A model generated the notes under the pieces. That model was not told the DNA's origin and ran no database searches. It saw only the letters and a program-made list of their open reading frames with translations. From positions 806,001-870,000 of the forward strand of contig NZ_CP073754.1 in assembly GCF_018734325.1 (NCBI RefSeq): DNA of 64,000 nucleotides. The letters are read 5' to 3'. Of this stretch, positions 52,093 through 60,377 are shown piece after piece (positions within the stretch are counted from its first letter, which is position 1; each line of letters begins with the position of its first letter). The position numbers and the translations under genes are program-made. The DNA comes from Methylomonas paludis. GTDB taxonomy: Bacteria; Pseudomonadota; Gammaproteobacteria; Methylococcales; Methylomonadaceae.

Positions 52093-52797
52093 ATGAGACA
52101 AGAACCATTTCTTGATTCTGCGTACACCACACGCTGTAAAAACTTAAGTCGCGCCTTAAATTTGCTTACAGGTTTTTTGCTGATTTTGGCGGTTGAAAAC
52201 GCTGGTGCCGAATCCAGATTGCTGCTCGGCGAATTTAGCCGTAACCAGCTTGACGGCTGGGAGCAGCAAGGTGCGGATGGAGAAACCCAATACCAACTGG
52301 AAAAAATCGGCGATTTGACAGTACTGAAAGCAAATAGCCAGGCTTCGGCTTCAGGAATGTTTAAAGAACAGCATATTGATCTGGAAAAAACCCCGTTCAT
52401 CAATTGGTCGTGGCGCATCAGCAATCGCCTGTATGGACTGATCGAACAAACTAAAGCCGGTGACGATTATGCGGCAAGGCTATACGTCGTGGTAAAAGGC
52501 GGATTGGCATTTTGGCAAACCAAAGCCATCAATTATGTCTGGGCCAGCAATACCACCAAGGAAACCGTCTGGCCCAATGCCTATGCTGGAGAACAACTCA
52601 TGATGCTGGCTTTGCGGGGGCCGGAGGCGCCAATAAATGTTTGGCATACAGAAAAACGCAATGTCCGCGCCGATCTGCAAAAACTGTTCGGGGAAGACAT
52701 ACGCTACATCGATGCAGTAGCCTTGATGACCGATACCGACAACAGTCATAGTCAAGCTTCCGCCTTTTACGGCGACATTTGGTTCTCCAGAGACTAA
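52093..52797 (+). CDS. DUF3047 domain protein, exported
   Basis: After a signal-like segment (ALNLLTGFLLILAVENAGA) comes a domain of about 200 residues with the DUF3047 pattern: INWSWRISNRLYG, then GDDYAARLYVVVKGG, NYVWASNTTKETVWPNAY and the ending VALMTDTDNSHSQASAFYGDIWFS. The family is periplasmic and of unknown function, with a carbohydrate-binding-like beta-sandwich look. The start is uncertain: the ATG at 52093 gives 234 codons with a clean signal peptide, while in-frame ATGs at 52072 and 51991 would add 7 or 34 residues. Confidence 0.75.
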   Translation: MRQEPFLDSAYTTRCKNLSRALNLLTGFLLILAVENAGAESRLLLGEFSRNQLDGWEQQGADGETQYQLEKIGDLTVLKANSQASASGMFKEQHIDLEKTPFINWSWRISNRLYGLIEQTKAGDDYAARLYVVVKGGLAFWQTKAINYVWASNTTKETVWPNAYAGEQLMMLALRGPEAPINVWHTEKRNVRADLQKLFGEDIRYIDAVALMTDTDNSHSQASAFYGDIWFSRD

Positions 52798-52931
52798 AAA
52801 ATTCAAAAACCCAGGGGAACATCCGGGCATTTATTTCTGAACTTAGTCAGCCTATAAAGGTCACATTAATAGCTCATGGTGGACAGCATTAATCACTATC
52901 CAACACTTTCACATAGTAAAGGAGTACGGCC

Positions 52932-53090
52932 ATGGCAATTTCCACAGTTGTATTTACAATTTTATTTCTAATGCTGTTAGGTGTTTTACCGGTTTGGTCA
53001 CATAGCCGCCAATGGGGATATGTGCCAACTAAAGTGGTTGGTATAGCAATGGCCATTTTATTGGTTCTTGCTGTGCTAGGCATACTCTAA
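52932..53090 (+). CDS. DUF3309 family small membrane protein (52 aa)
   Basis: A short frame preceded by AAAGGAG six to eight bases before the ATG. It encodes a helix (MAISTVVFTILFLMLLGVLP), then WSHSRQWGYVPTKVVG, then a second helix ending AVLGIL. The 'LP.W..SR.WGY.P' block between two helices is the hallmark of DUF3309. Members are found next to many stress-related genes; the role is unknown. Confidence 0.85.
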   Translation: MAISTVVFTILFLMLLGVLPVWSHSRQWGYVPTKVVGIAMAILLVLAVLGIL

Positions 53091-53239
53091 AGCAGAAGGA
53101 AGTTAAACCCAGCTAGTTAAATCTAGTCACTGATGCCCATCTTAATATCATCAGGGGGCAGGTTACGATTTAGGCATAAAGCTAAAGCGTGGCCTGCCTC
53201 CTGTTAGTTTCCAGCTTGCCCAGTTCAGCATTCCATGCC

Positions 53240-53461
53240 TTATTCAACCTTCCGTTTTTTGAAGATGCCCGGCAAATCCAGTACCGGCTTGCTTGAATAA
53301 ACCCGGTCTATCAACTTTTTAAACCAGTAAGGCCTAAACAGCAAAACATAGATGGCCGTAAAAGTCGTAATCGGGATGGGCTGTATTTCAATTAGTACCA
53401 GCAACAGCAAAGCCAACAAGCACATCAGGCGGGTAAGGTAATAGCTTTTTTCGGGAACCAT
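53240..53461 (-). CDS. Small two-helix membrane protein, function unknown
   Basis: About 73 aa with two hydrophobic stretches (TRLMCLLALLLLVLIEI and TTFTAIYVLLF) followed by a basic tail (RPYWFKKLIDRVY...FKKRKVE). The basic end should stay inside the cell. I took the ATG at 53461; a longer frame would begin 24 codons earlier, inside a palindromic segment. No family is recognised and the ribosome site is weak. Confidence 0.5.
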   Translation of the reverse strand: MVPEKSYYLTRLMCLLALLLLVLIEIQPIPITTFTAIYVLLFRPYWFKKLIDRVYSSKPVLDLPGIFKKRKVE

Positions 53462-53934
53462 ATCGGGTTTTCTCAACGTTGCTGTAAGCCCTGCAAAATT
53501 TTGCCACTCGGATGGGTTCGAACCATCGACCAACCATAGTCAGTCAAATGTTATGTAAGATTGCTTAACCATTTAGAGGTAATCCTATTAGTGTACCGGA
53601 TACAGCGTAGGCTGCGCTGAACGCAGTGATGCGCGCCAATCGTGCACCAGGCGCCTGCAAAGTCGGCACATCCTTCGGCGCTGCCGGCAAAGTAATGTTG
53701 GTCAACCACTAGGCTCCCGGAAGTACTGGAACAGCGATCTGGTGTTTAAAAAATTCAGGCCATAAGCTTATCATGGTTTTTGCAGGTAACACGGTTTTAC
53801 CTTATGGGCTTTACAGCACAACAACTGGAAAATTTTGCCGCTTTTTTCTGCAGAAACTGGCAAATTATCAACGCGGTTTGATAGACTAACACCAGATCTT
53901 TAACCACAATCATTTTTAACTTAATGGAGTTAGT
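53462..53934. other. Intergenic region
   Basis: About 470 bp with MITE copy B4 (53588-53712) and a palindromic GATGGGTTCGAACCATC at 53511-53527. No promoter placed for the ParA-like gene, which has a good ribosome site (AATGGAG). Confidence 0.5.
53588..53712. mobile_element. MITE-like element, copy B4 (125 bp)
   Basis: The right end, read inward, is CTAGTGGTTGACCAACATTA, the best match to the family end. The left end is shortened (TTAGTGTACCGGATAC), having lost about 14 bases. The interior keeps GTGATGCGC and GCACATCC. Confidence 0.78.
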
Positions 53935-54630
53935 ATGGCAACAATTCATCTGATCGGCGGTGAAAAAGGCGGAGTTGGTAAATCAGTGGTGGCGCGTTTG
54001 CTGGCGCAATATATGATAGATCATGAAATCCCCTTTGTCGGTTTTGATACGGATAAATCGCATGGTGCGCTACTCCGCTTTTATGAGGGCTACGCCTCCC
54101 CAACGGTAATCGACAGCTACCAAAGCCTGGATAACATCATAGAAACCGCTGCAGAGCTGCCGGAACACCGCATTCTGGTCGACCTTGCTGCCCAGACTCA
54201 CCATCCCCTGGCGCAATGGATAGCAGAATCAGGCGTACTGGAATTGGCAGATGAACTGGGAATAACTATCAACTATTGGAATGTCATGGATTCCGGTAAA
54301 GATAGTGTCGATTTACTGGACAAATTACTCGATCAATTCGGCTTAAAACTTAATTATGTGCTGGTGCAAAACCAGTTGCGTGATGACAACTTCAATTTGC
54401 TGGAATTTTCTGGTGTCAAAGACCGGGCACTGGCGCTGAATGCCAAAGTGATTACCCTAAAACGTCTGCATGCTCCAGTCATGACCAAGATTGACAATAA
54501 CAACTACAGTTTTTGGGCAGCAAAAAACAAAGATGCCGATAGCCTGAATAGTTTGGGTTTATTGGAAAGACAACGGGTAAAAACCTGGCTAAACCATGTT
54601 TATAACGAGATTGAAGCCGTTGGTGTTTAA
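53935..54630 (+). CDS. ParA/MinD-like P-loop ATPase
   Basis: A 231-aa protein with a deviant Walker A (GGEKGGVGKS, residues 8-17) including the signature second Lys, and FVGFDTDKSHGALLRFY as the A' block. ILVDLAAQTHHPLAQW stands where the Walker B region lies. It is complete but has no ParB, MinE or flagellar partner beside it. The best analogy is the MobD-like group of orphan ParA ATPases found on plasmids and chromosomes. The cargo is unknown. Confidence 0.75.
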   Translation: MATIHLIGGEKGGVGKSVVARLLAQYMIDHEIPFVGFDTDKSHGALLRFYEGYASPTVIDSYQSLDNIIETAAELPEHRILVDLAAQTHHPLAQWIAESGVLELADELGITINYWNVMDSGKDSVDLLDKLLDQFGLKLNYVLVQNQLRDDNFNLLEFSGVKDRALALNAKVITLKRLHAPVMTKIDNNNYSFWAAKNKDADSLNSLGLLERQRVKTWLNHVYNEIEAVGV

Positions 54631-54681
54631 ATGCTATTCACCAGAATACAAATGTATTTAAAACAATAGTTTAATCTTATG

Positions 54682-54709
54682 GGATGTGCCGACGCAAGGA
54701 GGCACATCT
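54682..54709. terminator. Hairpin between converging genes
   Basis: GATGTGCC (54683-54690), a 10-base loop and GGCACATC (54701-54708). It lies where the ATPase gene and the kinase gene converge. There is no T-run, so its efficiency is doubtful. The arms resemble the inner arms of the MITE family. Confidence 0.4.
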
Positions 54710-54748
54710 ATCGCTTTCCAGGCTTCAAGCAGCCCTAAACGGCATTGC

Positions 54749-56473
54749 TTATTTACCCCGTCTAATATCATTTAGTACCGCTATTTCGTGCAGAACCTGG
54801 CCCAGTTCTAGCCTAAGTTCATCTATTGCCAAGCTCAGACTATCGCTTTGTGTAAAATTTCGGCAATTTAACTCCAGCGTTTTAGCATGATCACTCAGCA
54901 CTTCCATGCCTAACATCAAAGCAATACCTTTAATCGAATGTGCGGTCAGTTCAATGGCGGCATAATCGCCAGAAACAAACATCGCGGCAATTTTATCGGC
55001 TTCGTCACGATATTCAGCAACGAAAGTCGCCAGCATATCCTCATACTCAAGCCAATCGCCGTCAAAATACGATAAGCCGCGAGCGGTATCAATGCTCAGC
55101 AGTTGATAAGACTTTTCTTTGGTTGTCGGCGGTTTATTCTCAAAATCGCTGGTTAGCGGTAACCAGCGAATTAATTCCTGGTGGAGCTTCTCAGGTTCAA
55201 CAGGTTTGGAGATAAAGCCGTTCATACCCGCCGCCAGACAAGCTTGTCTGTTTTCCGCAAAGGCATTTGCAGTCAAAGCAATAATAGGCACCGTTTGGCC
55301 GATATCAAGTTGGCGAATATGCCGAGTCGCCTCCAAGCCATCCATAACAGGCATTTGCATATCCATCAAAATCAGCTGGTATTCGTCGTTAGCTTGCACC
55401 ATTTGCACTGCTTGTAGTCCATCGGTGGCCACATCCACATGTAATTGCCATTTGCTTAATAAACCTTTGGCAACCACTTGGTTGATCTTATTATCTTCCA
55501 CCAGCAAGATTTTTGACTCAGCTTGCAGTTGCGCTGTTTGGGCTAATTCCTGAGATAAATAATTTTCCCAACTGCGCTTTAATTTTGCGGTAAACCAGAA
55601 GGTACTGCCTTGCCCCAGGGTACTATTCACCCCAATATCACCGTCCATCATCAGTGCTATTTTTCGGCAAATGGTTAAACCCAGCCCCGTGCCACCGTGC
55701 AGGCGTGCAGTAATAATATCAGCCTGCTCGAAGGCATCGAAAATACGTTTTTGATTGTCTAAGGAAATACCAACACCGTTGTCTTCCACTTCAAACCGCA
55801 ACACGAAATTATCATCTTCTACAGAGCAAACCAAAATGCGCAAACTAATCCTGCCACGCTCAGAAAACTTAATCGCATTGCTCAGAAAATTTATCAGCAC
55901 TTGATCAATGCGCAGACGATCACCTAACAACGGCAAATTAACCAGCCTGGGATCAATAAAACTTACCAAGTCAAGATCTTTCTCTTTTGCCCGTTCTTCC
56001 AGCATACCGAAAATATTGCTGACAGACGTGTTCACCAGCATAGGTGCCAGATCCAATTCCAACCTGTCCGCCTCAATTTTCGATAAATCCAGCACATCAT
56101 TAATGATGCTCAGCAAATACTTCGCTGCAGAGATAATTTTGTCTAACTGACCGACCTGCTGAGGGTCATAGATATCTTGTCTAATTAGATAACTAAGCCC
56201 TAGAATGGCATTCAATGGGGTGCGTATTTCGTGGCTCATATTGGCCAAAAATAAACTTTTGGCCCGAGTGGCAGTTTCGGCGTTGTATAGGGCTTTTTCC
56301 AGTTCTTTAGTCCGCTCCTGAACCTGGTTTTCGAGATTTTCTGCCAGTATTTTCAGAGCCTGATTAGAGTTGTAAAGTTCAATGCTTATCTTCTCCAGCA
56401 GTTGCTCTGCCTGATTTCTGGCGCTGCGTTCCCGCTCCAGACGCTTTTTTAGACGTGCAACTTCATCCTCCAT
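54749..56473 (-). CDS. Hybrid sensor histidine kinase with REC and HPt domains
   Basis: This is a soluble kinase (no membrane segment, no PAS domain). An N-terminal coiled coil (residues 1-65) leads to the dimerisation domain with the phospho-His in [15 protein letters not shown] (H81 from this start). The ATPase domain has DNGVGI and [14 protein letters not shown] receiver domain follows ([11 protein letters not shown], phospho-Asp in [13 protein letters not shown]), and an HPt domain ends the protein ([11 protein letters not shown]). It overlaps or abuts the H-NOX gene and should take its NO signal through protein contact. The ATG at 56473 or a TTG nine bases upstream could start it. Confidence 0.9.
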   Translation of the reverse strand: MEDEVARLKKRLERERSARNQAEQLLEKISIELYNSNQALKILAENLENQVQERTKELEKALYNAETATRAKSLFLANMSHEIRTPLNAILGLSYLIRQDIYDPQQVGQLDKIISAAKYLLSIINDVLDLSKIEADRLELDLAPMLVNTSVSNIFGMLEERAKEKDLDLVSFIDPRLVNLPLLGDRLRIDQVLINFLSNAIKFSERGRISLRILVCSVEDDNFVLRFEVEDNGVGISLDNQKRIFDAFEQADIITARLHGGTGLGLTICRKIALMMDGDIGVNSTLGQGSTFWFTAKLKRSWENYLSQELAQTAQLQAESKILLVEDNKINQVVAKGLLSKWQLHVDVATDGLQAVQMVQANDEYQLILMDMQMPVMDGLEATRHIRQLDIGQTVPIIALTANAFAENRQACLAAGMNGFISKPVEPEKLHQELIRWLPLTSDFENKPPTTKEKSYQLLSIDTARGLSYFDGDWLEYEDMLATFVAEYRDEADKIAAMFVSGDYAAIELTAHSIKGIALMLGMEVLSDHAKTLELNCRNFTQSDSLSLAIDELRLELGQVLHEIAVLNDIRRGK

Positions 56474-56478
56474 CGCAA

Positions 56479-57024
56479 TCAATCCAGCAGATTTAAACTA
56501 AATCGTTCATATCGCGATTCGCCATCCCCCACAGTTTCGCGTTGTACACTGATGTTTTGCTTAAAATGATCAATACAGCCCAGGATCAAGCCTTCCGCCA
56601 AATCCTCAAAATGGCGAGAGGATTTATAAAGCAAAATCAATTTTTTTGCATCATAGTATTCCGTTTCAAAGCGCGGCAATTCAGCATCCGGATAGAGTTT
56701 GCGCACTTCGGCATGGATGATATTCTCGATTCCCGACAAAAATACAAAAGCGTCATCAATGCCCTGAAAAAACCCCGGATAGCCTAGCGTAAATCGCATA
56801 AACAAATGTTGGCCAAAGCTGCGGATTAACTCATTAACGCCTATGCCGGTGCGTTTTGACAGCTCAATAACCATATTGACTATCTCTCTATGATCATAAG
56901 TGCCAACATTGGTATAAGCCCCGCCGGAAGCAGGATTCGTTTCATCGATAATATCGTCGACCATATTGGCGGAAAAAACATCTTCAACCATCTGAAGGAA
57001 TTCAGTGAATACTATGCCTTTCAT
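56479..57024 (-). CDS. H-NOX haem nitric oxide sensor
   Basis: A 181-aa haem-NO-binding domain protein. The proximal haem ligand is H104 (in ENIIHAEVRKLYP), and the propionate-binding YxSxR motif is YKSSR at residues 133-137. GQHLFMRFTLGYPGFF is the conserved helix before the haem pocket. In other bacteria H-NOX binds NO and inhibits a partner kinase, which often controls biofilm formation or c-di-GMP. Here the partner is the hybrid kinase directly downstream in the same operon. Confidence 0.93.
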   Translation of the reverse strand: MKGIVFTEFLQMVEDVFSANMVDDIIDETNPASGGAYTNVGTYDHREIVNMVIELSKRTGIGVNELIRSFGQHLFMRFTLGYPGFFQGIDDAFVFLSGIENIIHAEVRKLYPDAELPRFETEYYDAKKLILLYKSSRHFEDLAEGLILGCIDHFKQNISVQRETVGDGESRYERFSLNLLD

Positions 57025-57404
57025 TTGTTCACCTGAGCAGATTTAATTATAGTTGTAGCCTGTAGTGGGCAAGTTTATTTTTGAGCACAGAAAAATCCTC
57101 GCAAGCAAGTCTAATACAGCAGCCAGAAAAAGCCAAACGGATTGAGTGTGGATATTGCTGAAATCGTCCCCAAACAAAATGCGGGTACATTGAATTGCCG
57201 GTTTGCCAAAACCGCTGTAAAGGCCTTACTGCTTACTGATTTTGACGGATACGGCGTTGGGTTGCGCTGAACGCAGTGATGCACATCCTCTAGTGCTTCC
57301 CTCAAAGTCATGTTGGGCAACCACTAACCTGACATGTGCAGATAATATAGACAATAAGCCGAGTTGGATTGAACTGATAGCCCGGCTTTCTGGTCAAACT
57401 AGCC
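57025..57404. other. Intergenic region
   Basis: About 380 bp between divergent genes, with MITE copy B5 (57233-57327). Nothing else is clear. Confidence 0.5.
57233..57327. mobile_element. MITE-like element, copy B5 (about 95 bp, internally deleted)
   Basis: The left end is cut to TTACTGATTTTGACGG. The centre goes straight from GCAGTGATGC to ACATCCTCTAGTGCTTCC, losing the middle found in B1. The right end, read inward, is TTAGTGGTTGCCCAACATGA. Confidence 0.7.
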
Positions 57405-57653
57405 ATGAAAACAAAGATCAAAACAATTGCCGTCATTATCGGCCTAACTTTTCTGAGCGGGTGTGTAGCCTACGCACCGCCATATCCGCCATACGCTGCA
57501 CCGGCATATCCATACGGTATGCCGCCGCCAGGTGTGGCGCCATATGGTGGTTATGGCTATGGTGGTTACGGCTACGGAGCGGCCCCAATTGTCCCTGTGC
57601 CGGTATTTGGATTTGGCGGCTGGGGATTTAGAGGTGGATTTCGTCATCGTTAG
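57405..57653 (+). CDS. Small Pro/Tyr/Gly-rich lipoprotein (82 aa)
   Basis: A lipobox (LTFLSGC, Cys at residue 20) shows that it is lipid-anchored. The mature part is low-complexity: PPYPPYAAPAYPYG followed by GGYGYGGYGYG, then a Gly/Phe/Arg end. Such proteins are often surface or peptidoglycan-associated and disordered. No function is known. The next small gene follows at 42 bp. Confidence 0.75.
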   Translation: MKTKIKTIAVIIGLTFLSGCVAYAPPYPPYAAPAYPYGMPPPGVAPYGGYGYGGYGYGAAPIVPVPVFGFGGWGFRGGFRHR

Positions 57654-57695
57654 CCACCCTTACCCAATCGCTGCAACCAACAAGTGGTGTAAATT

Positions 57696-57839
57696 ATGAG
57701 AATGGTACTTGAAGTGGTTATGTTGTTCACCCTGGTCGGTGGCTTATTCTTTGTCATGAACGTACTGGCCAAAGAAAACAAACAGGAAAAAGCCGAAGCT
57801 CAGCCGCCGAAAGTAGTAGAGCCAGAGTCCGAAGATTGA
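57696..57839 (+). CDS. Small single-helix membrane protein (47 aa)
   Basis: A short frame: one hydrophobic helix (VLEVVMLFTLVGGLFFVMNVL) followed by a charged tail (AKENKQEKAEAQPPKVVEPE...). The helix-then-acidic-tail composition and its position 42 bp behind the lipoprotein gene suggest a real gene. It overlaps the 3' end of the convergent TPR gene by 40 bp, and its ribosome site is weak, so confidence is moderate. Confidence 0.5.
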   Translation: MRMVLEVVMLFTLVGGLFFVMNVLAKENKQEKAEAQPPKVVEPESED

Positions 57840-59845
57840 GGCAGTAATGCCGGCTTGAACTCCGTTATCTGGTTTGGCGATGATAATCTGGCTATCAGAG
57901 CCATGATCACCTCAGACCAGTCACCAGGTGAAGTCTGGCGGAATAAGGTTGCTGTCGGATACCAGGGGCTGTCGTTTTTGTGCAGCAGCCACCTGTAATC
58001 CGGCGCATATTGTAAAAGTATCCACACCGGTTTGCCCAATGCCCCAGTCAAGTGAGCCACCGAAGTATCAACGCTTATCACTAAATCCATCACTGAAATC
58101 AGCGCGGCGGTATCGGAAAAGTCCTCCAGCGATTCCTGATGAAGCTGCATTTGGCTAAGTGCGGCTATTTTTGCAACATCCTCAGGCCGAACCTCCTTTT
58201 GCAGACAATGGAATTCAACAGGCATTGCCAGTAAAGGCGCCAGCAGTTCCACCGGGATACTGCGGTTAAAATCGTTTTTGTGCGTAGTCGATCCTGACCA
58301 GACCAAACCAATTTTAATACGCTTATCATTGCCAAGCTGCTGTTGCCAGCCCTGCTGTTTATCAGCATCGGCATACAGATAGGGGATAGCCGTCGGAATG
58401 TTTTCCAACCTAGTCTGAAAAGCCAGCGGCAAACTCATGATGGGACATTGCAGATCAAAATCCGGCAACTGCTGACCCTTTTCGATCAGAGTAACCGGGC
58501 CTTTAACTGTGGTCAGCAAACTTAACAGCGGTTTGGGGCAACCAAGCACAACCCGTGCCCCGGCATCTTGTAAAAGCGCCACATAACGGCAAAATTGAAT
58601 AAAGTCACCATAGCCCTGTTCCGGGTAAACCAGCAAGGTTTTGCCGTTGATATTCTCTTCACCTAGCCAAACCGGTTGCTGGAAACGGCTAATGTCTTTT
58701 TTATACTCAGTTTGCCAGCGCCATTCATATAAACGCCAGCCTTCCAGATAATCACCGCTTAACAATTTGACTAAAGATATATTCCAGTAAGCATCCGGAT
58801 CATCCGGTTTTAACTCAATGGCATGCTGATAACTGGCTTCAGCTTCAGCAAGTTTCTGCATGTCTTTGTAAAGAGTACCCAGATTATTGATGGCAATGAT
58901 GTCCTGAGGATCAATTGCCAGAGCTGTTTCATAATTATCAAAAGCAGCCTGATATTGATTTAACTGCTGCAGAACCCGGCCCAAATTGTTATAAGCCTCA
59001 ACAAGATCAGGCGCCAGGCTTATAGCTGTTTCATAATACCCCAAGGCCTTATCGTATTGATATGAATCGTAGTAAGCCAAGCCCAGATTATAATGAATCA
59101 TCGCGGATTCGGGATCCAGAGCCAGCGCCTGTTGCAAATGCTCAATAGCCTCAGGAAATCGTTTCAAATCCTTCAGCAGATTGCCCCGATTCACAAAGGC
59201 TTCCAGATAATCAGGTTTATAATTCAGCGCCAAGCCATAACTAGTGACAGCGTCAGCTATTCTATCCAAATTAATTAACACATTACCCAAGTTAAAATAA
59301 GCCTTGGCGTAATCCGGTTTCAGACTGATGGCATTTTGGAAATTGCCCAGCGCTTCAGAAAACCGGCCCATATCCTCCAGAACCAAACCGCGATTATAAT
59401 AGGCCTCAGCATAATTAGAGTCTATAGCAATAGCGTCATCAAAGTTGCCCAGAGCAGCCTGAAAATTTTGTAACTGATGTAAGATACTACCCCGATTGTT
59501 ATAGGCTAACGCAGAGCCGGGGTCCAAGGCGATAGCCTGATCAAAATTCCTTAAAGCAGCATCGAATTTGTTTAGTTTGACTAATGCGGTACCCAGATTG
59601 CAATGCACATTGGGTTGGCGTTTCATCACGGCAAGGGATCTGCTTAAAAATTTTTCCGCTTCGGCATAATTCTCCTGCTGCAGCGCCAGCGTACCCATTC
59701 CCGCCAATAATTGCGGATGCTGTGGAAAAAGTTTTAACAAATTGCGATATTGCGCTTCAGCTTCCGAAAATCGTCCAGCATAATGCAACATCAAAGCTTG
59801 TTGAATCCGTTCGGCTTGTTTGGCTGAGATTTTTTTGGTTTGCAT
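57800..59845 (-). CDS. TPR protein with C-terminal GT9-like glycosyltransferase domain
   Basis: A 681-aa protein. Residues about 8-390 are some ten to eleven tandem 34-residue TPR units of the form 'A..NLG..L..L....AA...Y..A..L.P' (for example AYNNRGSILHQLQNFQAAL). From about residue 395 a GT-B-like domain follows, with LLVYPEQGYGDFIQFCRY, IKIGLVWSGSTTHKNDFNRS and a GT9-style end (DLVISVDTSVAHLTGALGKPVWILL). The plan resembles TPR-glycosyltransferases suspected to glycosylate proteins or flagellin. The target is unknown. Confidence 0.87.
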   Translation of the reverse strand: MQTKKISAKQAERIQQALMLHYAGRFSEAEAQYRNLLKLFPQHPQLLAGMGTLALQQENYAEAEKFLSRSLAVMKRQPNVHCNLGTALVKLNKFDAALRNFDQAIALDPGSALAYNNRGSILHQLQNFQAALGNFDDAIAIDSNYAEAYYNRGLVLEDMGRFSEALGNFQNAISLKPDYAKAYFNLGNVLINLDRIADAVTSYGLALNYKPDYLEAFVNRGNLLKDLKRFPEAIEHLQQALALDPESAMIHYNLGLAYYDSYQYDKALGYYETAISLAPDLVEAYNNLGRVLQQLNQYQAAFDNYETALAIDPQDIIAINNLGTLYKDMQKLAEAEASYQHAIELKPDDPDAYWNISLVKLLSGDYLEGWRLYEWRWQTEYKKDISRFQQPVWLGEENINGKTLLVYPEQGYGDFIQFCRYVALLQDAGARVVLGCPKPLLSLLTTVKGPVTLIEKGQQLPDFDLQCPIMSLPLAFQTRLENIPTAIPYLYADADKQQGWQQQLGNDKRIKIGLVWSGSTTHKNDFNRSIPVELLAPLLAMPVEFHCLQKEVRPEDVAKIAALSQMQLHQESLEDFSDTAALISVMDLVISVDTSVAHLTGALGKPVWILLQYAPDYRWLLHKNDSPWYPTATLFRQTSPGDWSEVIMALIARLSSPNQITEFKPALLPQSSDSGSTTFGG

Positions 59846-59936
59846 AGCAATGCAGATTGATTAGCAATTTAAGCAAAGCACTTTGATTTTTAAAGCAAAG
59901 AGAGTAATACAAAACTAATGGGGGTAATTACGCATC

Positions 59937-60014
59937 CTAGTAATCGACCAATCATATTTTGGCGGATACGGGGTAGGATGCGCTGCCGTCAAAGTAATGT
60001 TAGTCAACCACTAG
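59937..60014. mobile_element. MITE-like element, copy B6 (78 bp, minimal)
   Basis: It begins CTAGTAATCGACCAATC and ends with GTCAACCACTAG; both ends are CTAG and both inverted repeats are kept, with about 60 bases of interior lost. It shows that the ends define the element. Confidence 0.82.
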
Positions 60015-60160
60015 TTACCCATGCTAGCAAATTAACATGACAGATTTATTTAACTGATATACCTATTGGCTATAGCGGGTCAGTCCCAAACTCCCAATAA
60101 AAAAAGCTATATTTGCGTTAATCCAGCAGCGGGTTACTATAGCCTGTGTCATCGCGACCC

Positions 60161-60192
60161 GTAGCCTCGATGTAACGCAGTGGAATCGAGGA
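60161..60192. repeat. Short dispersed hairpin, CCTCGAT family (copy 4)
   Basis: GTAG, CCTCGAT (60165-60171), the loop GTAACGCAGTGGA, then ATCGAGG (60185-60191). Confidence 0.8.
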
Positions 60193-60293
60193 ATTCGCAG
60201 CGCAGCCTTAATCAAAGCAAGGTCAATGGGATTCACCCATGTCCTGTACCGCCTCAACCAAAATCAACCATTAACCCCCAACATAACCATATA

Positions 60294-60327
60294 AAAGCCC
60301 CACATTTTCATGTGAGGCTTTTTTTGT
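60294..60327. terminator. Terminator past gpmI
   Basis: AAGCCCCACA and TGTGAGGCTT (one mismatch) around a short loop. Seven T's follow on the plus side and CTTTTATA on the minus side. It lies about 50 bases past the gpmI stop. Confidence 0.65.
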
Positions 60328-60377
60328 TTGTCCATGATTAAGTTAAATCCGCTAGACAAAAACCGGATTTCTGCTAT

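Larger units (their letters stand above)
59846..60377. other. Intergenic region
   Basis: About 530 bp holding MITE copy B6 (59937-60014), CCTCGAT copy 4 (60161-60192) and the gpmI terminator. Confidence 0.6.
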
